Shown: in pieces, positions 61,907 to 64,000 of the stretch
Layout of the letters: each line of letters begins with the position of its first letter
Position numbering within the stretch: the stretch's first letter is position 1
NCBI RefSeq assembly: GCF_001054325.1
Contig: NZ_JVVM01000004.1
Coordinates: 1-64,000 of the forward strand
Length of the DNA: 64,000 nucleotides
From: Corynebacterium vitaeruminis
Lineage (GTDB): Bacteria; Actinomycetota; Actinomycetes; Mycobacteriales; Mycobacteriaceae
Direction: 5' to 3'
The notes under the pieces: model-generated
Told to the model about the DNA's origin: nothing
Database searches by the model: none
What the model saw: only the letters and a program-made list of their open reading frames with translations
Made by a program: the position numbers and the translations under genes

Positions 61907-62947
61907 TCACATCCGCCAGGCAGCAAGCGCCGCCGCAGCAGCCGGGCCATCCGCGCGGACCTGCGCGACCTCCACTGCGCCAGCACGACCAGCCTCAGAG
62001 TTCCACACCACATCCACGACCGTCAGCAGCGCCGCCACCGCAGCCTCCGCCGAGTTCGCCAACCGAGGATCTGCCGTGTCACCGCCAGAAAGAACGATGA
62101 CACCGGCCTCCGCGTCGTCGTAACGCGCGATGAAACCAGCCTGCGGCGCCGGGCGTGCCTGATCCAGCTCACGGTTCAGCGCGGTCATATCAGCGCCGAT
62201 AAGCGTCGGGCGGTGCTCAGGTGGCGCCGCGACGACATCCATATGCGTGGAAACACCCGTGACCACCATAAACGTGTCCATCTTCGCAGCGTTTCCACCC
62301 GCGATGTCGGTATCCAGGCGGTCACCAATCGCCAGCGGACTCTTCGCGCCCAGGCGCTCCGCCGCCTTAATGAACATCGGCGGCTTCGGCTTACCCGCCG
62401 ACAGCGGCGCCACGCCCGTGGTCGTCGAAATCGCCGCAGCGACCGAACCATTGCCGACCAGGAACCCGCGCTCCGACGGCAGCGTCGTATCCAAATTCGA
62501 CACCAGGTAGCGCGCACCTCGCGACACCGCCAGCGCCGCCTCCGACATCTGCTTCCATGTCATCTCACGGTTGAGCCCCTGGAACACCGCCGCGGGGTAG
62601 TCATCAGCGGAATCCACGAGGTTGTACCCCGCCTCACGAGCCAACTGCTTAAACGACTCCGCACCCAATACGAAGACGTTCGAGCCCGGCTCAATGACCT
62701 CCGCCGCCATCTCGATGGCCGCCTGCGCCGACGTCATCACATCGTCCGCGTGAACGTCATAGCCCAGCTCATTGAGCTGATCCGCCACCGTCTGCGGCGC
62801 ACGCGAGGCGTTGTTCGTAATAAACACCATCGGCAGCGCCGCCTCGGTCAGCCCCTCCAGCGCGTTCGGAATCGCCGCGCCACCTTCGTAAATCGTGCCA
62901 TCCAGATCCAACAGAGCGGCATCATAGGAAGAAGCGACAGAAGCCAT
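61907..62947 (-). CDS. HAD-IIA phosphatase (NagD/Rv1692-like)
   Basis: The 346-aa phosphatase has motif I LLDLDGTIYEGG, motif II VFITNNASR and motif IV ALAIGDRLDTDIAGGNAAKM with the preceding Lys in SAGKPKPPM. It has the large C2 cap of the IIA subfamily. The homologue Rv1692 is a glycerol-3-phosphate phosphatase in phospholipid turnover. Two ATG codons three codons apart (62956 and 62947) are possible; the second gives better spacing to AAAGGAG. It is the first gene of the tlyA-nadK-recN-steA-mctB run after the TPR gene. Confidence 0.9.
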   Translation of the reverse strand: MASVASSYDAALLDLDGTIYEGGAAIPNALEGLTEAALPMVFITNNASRAPQTVADQLNELGYDVHADDVMTSAQAAIEMAAEVIEPGSNVFVLGAESFKQLAREAGYNLVDSADDYPAAVFQGLNREMTWKQMSEAALAVSRGARYLVSNLDTTLPSERGFLVGNGSVAAAISTTTGVAPLSAGKPKPPMFIKAAERLGAKSPLAIGDRLDTDIAGGNAAKMDTFMVVTGVSTHMDVVAAPPEHRPTLIGADMTALNRELDQARPAPQAGFIARYDDAEAGVIVLSGGDTADPRLANSAEAAVAALLTVVDVVWNSEAGRAGAVEVAQVRADGPAAAAALAAWRM

Positions 62948-63068
62948 GAGGTGCATTTCTCCTTTTACGAAATAGGAACGCTTTACGACGAATTGTAGAT
63001 GCGCGGCCGGATTGCGTCAGCGGTACGTCAGCTGTGACTGATTTTGCGAACCGGACGGCGGTGGCTGA

Positions 63069-64000
63069 TTACTTGTTCAGCTCTTCGATGCGCTCGCGAG
63101 CATCGAGCATCTCGTCGGCATCAATCTTGGCGCAGCGGGTAAACCACACCTTGGCATCGTCTTTACGGCCGGCCTCGACCAGCGCATCAGCGTAAGCGTA
63201 GAACAGACGAGCGGCCTCGAAGTCCTCGCGGTCCGGGTTCAGATCCTGGGTCTCCAGCTCAACCAGAGCCTCATCAATCTGGCCCATATCGCGGCGAGCA
63301 CCTGCGGCGACGATAGCTAGCTCAGTCTTGGACTCGTTGTCCAGCTGCTTGGCTTCCTCGGAGCGAGCCAGCTCGATGGCCTTCTCCGGGCGACCGAGGC
63401 CGCGCTCACAGTCCGCCATGACCGCGAGCATGCCCGGGCCACCGGAGATGCGGCGAGCAGCACGCAGCTCAGCCAGGGCTTCCTTCCACTCACCTGCGTG
63501 GTAAGCGGCGACACCAGCGGTCTCGCGAACGACACCGACGCGACCTGCACGGTCCTTCGCTGCGCGGGCATGCTCCAGGGCACGCTGCGGGCCTTCAGCC
63601 ATCAGGATTGCGGCCATAATCATGTGACGAGCGACCTTGTCGGCGTTGTCCTTAGCCAGGCTCTTCAGATCCTGGCGCACGCTCGGGTCGAGCTCGTCTG
63701 CGCGAATATCATCTGGCAACTTCGGCTCGTTCTTGCGGGCCTCAATGCGCTCCTCGCGGAAACCTGGGCGCTGCGGACCAGTGCGGTGCGTACGCTTCTC
63801 ATCCTGGAAGCGGCCACCGCGATTGGAGCGACGTGGCTTACCACCGCGACGGTCGAAGTTGCGACCTCCCTGGCCGCCACGTCCGCCCGGGCCGCGACGA
63901 TCATTGCGGTCGCCCCGGTCGTTGCGCTCGTTACGATCATTGCGGTCGTAACCGCGGCCACCGCGACCACCACGGTCATCGCGGTTAAAACGCTCATTAC
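63069..64000 (-). CDS. TPR-repeat protein with RG/RND-rich N-terminus (5' end outside window)
   Basis: The frame is open from the window edge to a stop at 63069, so at least 310 residues are visible and the start lies beyond 64000. The N-terminal visible part (about 90 residues) is a low-complexity run of Arg, Gly, Asn and Asp (RNDR, GGRGG units), as in RNA-binding RGG proteins. The C-terminal 215 residues form helical TPR-like repeats (ALEHARAAKDRAGRVG, WKEALAELRAARRISGG, PEKAIELARSEEAK, AARLFYAYADALVEAGR). It matches the Rv1691 position upstream of the HAD phosphatase. Confidence 0.85.
   Translation of the reverse strand, partial: NERFNRDDRGGRGGRGYDRNDRNERNDRGDRNDRRGPGGRGGQGGRNFDRRGGKPRRSNRGGRFQDEKRTHRTGPQRPGFREERIEARKNEPKLPDDIRADELDPSVRQDLKSLAKDNADKVARHMIMAAILMAEGPQRALEHARAAKDRAGRVGVVRETAGVAAYHAGEWKEALAELRAARRISGGPGMLAVMADCERGLGRPEKAIELARSEEAKQLDNESKTELAIVAAGARRDMGQIDEALVELETQDLNPDREDFEAARLFYAYADALVEAGRKDDAKVWFTRCAKIDADEMLDARERIEELNK

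Overview
The window is a gene-dense, roughly 58-60% GC chromosome segment from a Corynebacterium or a very close relative. The call rests on gene families and order: RbpA; an OdhI/GarA FHA protein beside FtsR, a DUF151 nuclease and a second MerR protein (the Rv1827-Rv1830 block of mycobacteria); SecA2; and the chain TPR - HAD phosphatase - small protein - tlyA - nadK - recN - steA - mctB(steB) ... pyrG - NUDIX - xerD - parA - scpA - scpB - rluB - cmk/der (the Rv1691-Rv1713 block). Species was not determined. No rRNA, CRISPR array, transposase or prophage was found; one tRNA (Pro, GGG) is present.

Layout. 0.0-6.3 kb: rbpA, a Zn-ribbon protein, a YceI-like protein, a first pair of CNNM/HlyC-type membrane proteins, thiol peroxidase, a stand-alone RAM-domain regulator. 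6.3-15.1 kb: FAD dehydrogenase, a divergent cyclopropane-synthase-like methyltransferase, NADH dehydrogenase II, a hotdog thioesterase, 6-phosphogluconate dehydrogenase, a ThiD-TenA fusion. 15.2-21.9 kb: DEAD-box helicase, a second CNNM pair, a conserved actinobacterial protein, a secreted substrate-binding/VWA protein. 22-28 kb: merR - DUF151 nuclease - ftsR - odhI, secA2, an RraA-like protein. 28.2-43.1 kb, almost all minus strand: tRNA-Pro, PASTA-like membrane protein, Cmk-Der fusion, RluB, bioD-bioA with a BioQ-like operator, an AbiEi/DUF559-type protein between two 74-bp palindromic repeats, scpB-scpA-parA-xerD-nudix-pyrG. 43.1-55.8 kb: accessory block. 55.8-64 kb: mctB-steA-recN-nadK-tlyA-HAD-TPR operon.

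The accessory block is the most interesting part. In mycobacteria mctB is followed directly by pyrG; here about 12.6 kb separates them. It holds a PfpI/DJ-1 protein, a LURP-one-like protein, a secreted lipase, an ABC1/UbiB kinase, a SWIM-like zinc-finger protein, a lipoprotein, a DUF6880-like protein, a TROVE/VWA Ro60 orthologue (Rsr), the C-terminal half of a GmrSD/DUF262 nuclease, and a GIY-YIG/DUF2075 helicase paired with a MazG-like pyrophosphohydrolase. Immediately upstream of rsr lies a 98-nt region that folds into three stacked helices closed by an 11-bp terminal stem. It has its own sigma70-like promoter whose predicted start falls at the first base of that stem, which makes it a strong candidate for the cognate Y RNA. 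The MazG/helicase pair is appended 6 nt behind mctB, so it probably shares the housekeeping recN-steA-mctB transcript.

Other non-coding signals: six 13-bp iteron-like repeats just upstream of parA that contain the xerD stop codon; a run of nine G-tracts on the transcribed strand between scpA and scpB; a MerR-type palindrome upstream of the Rv1830-type regulator; and CRP/GlxR-like sites upstream of odhI and of the lipase.
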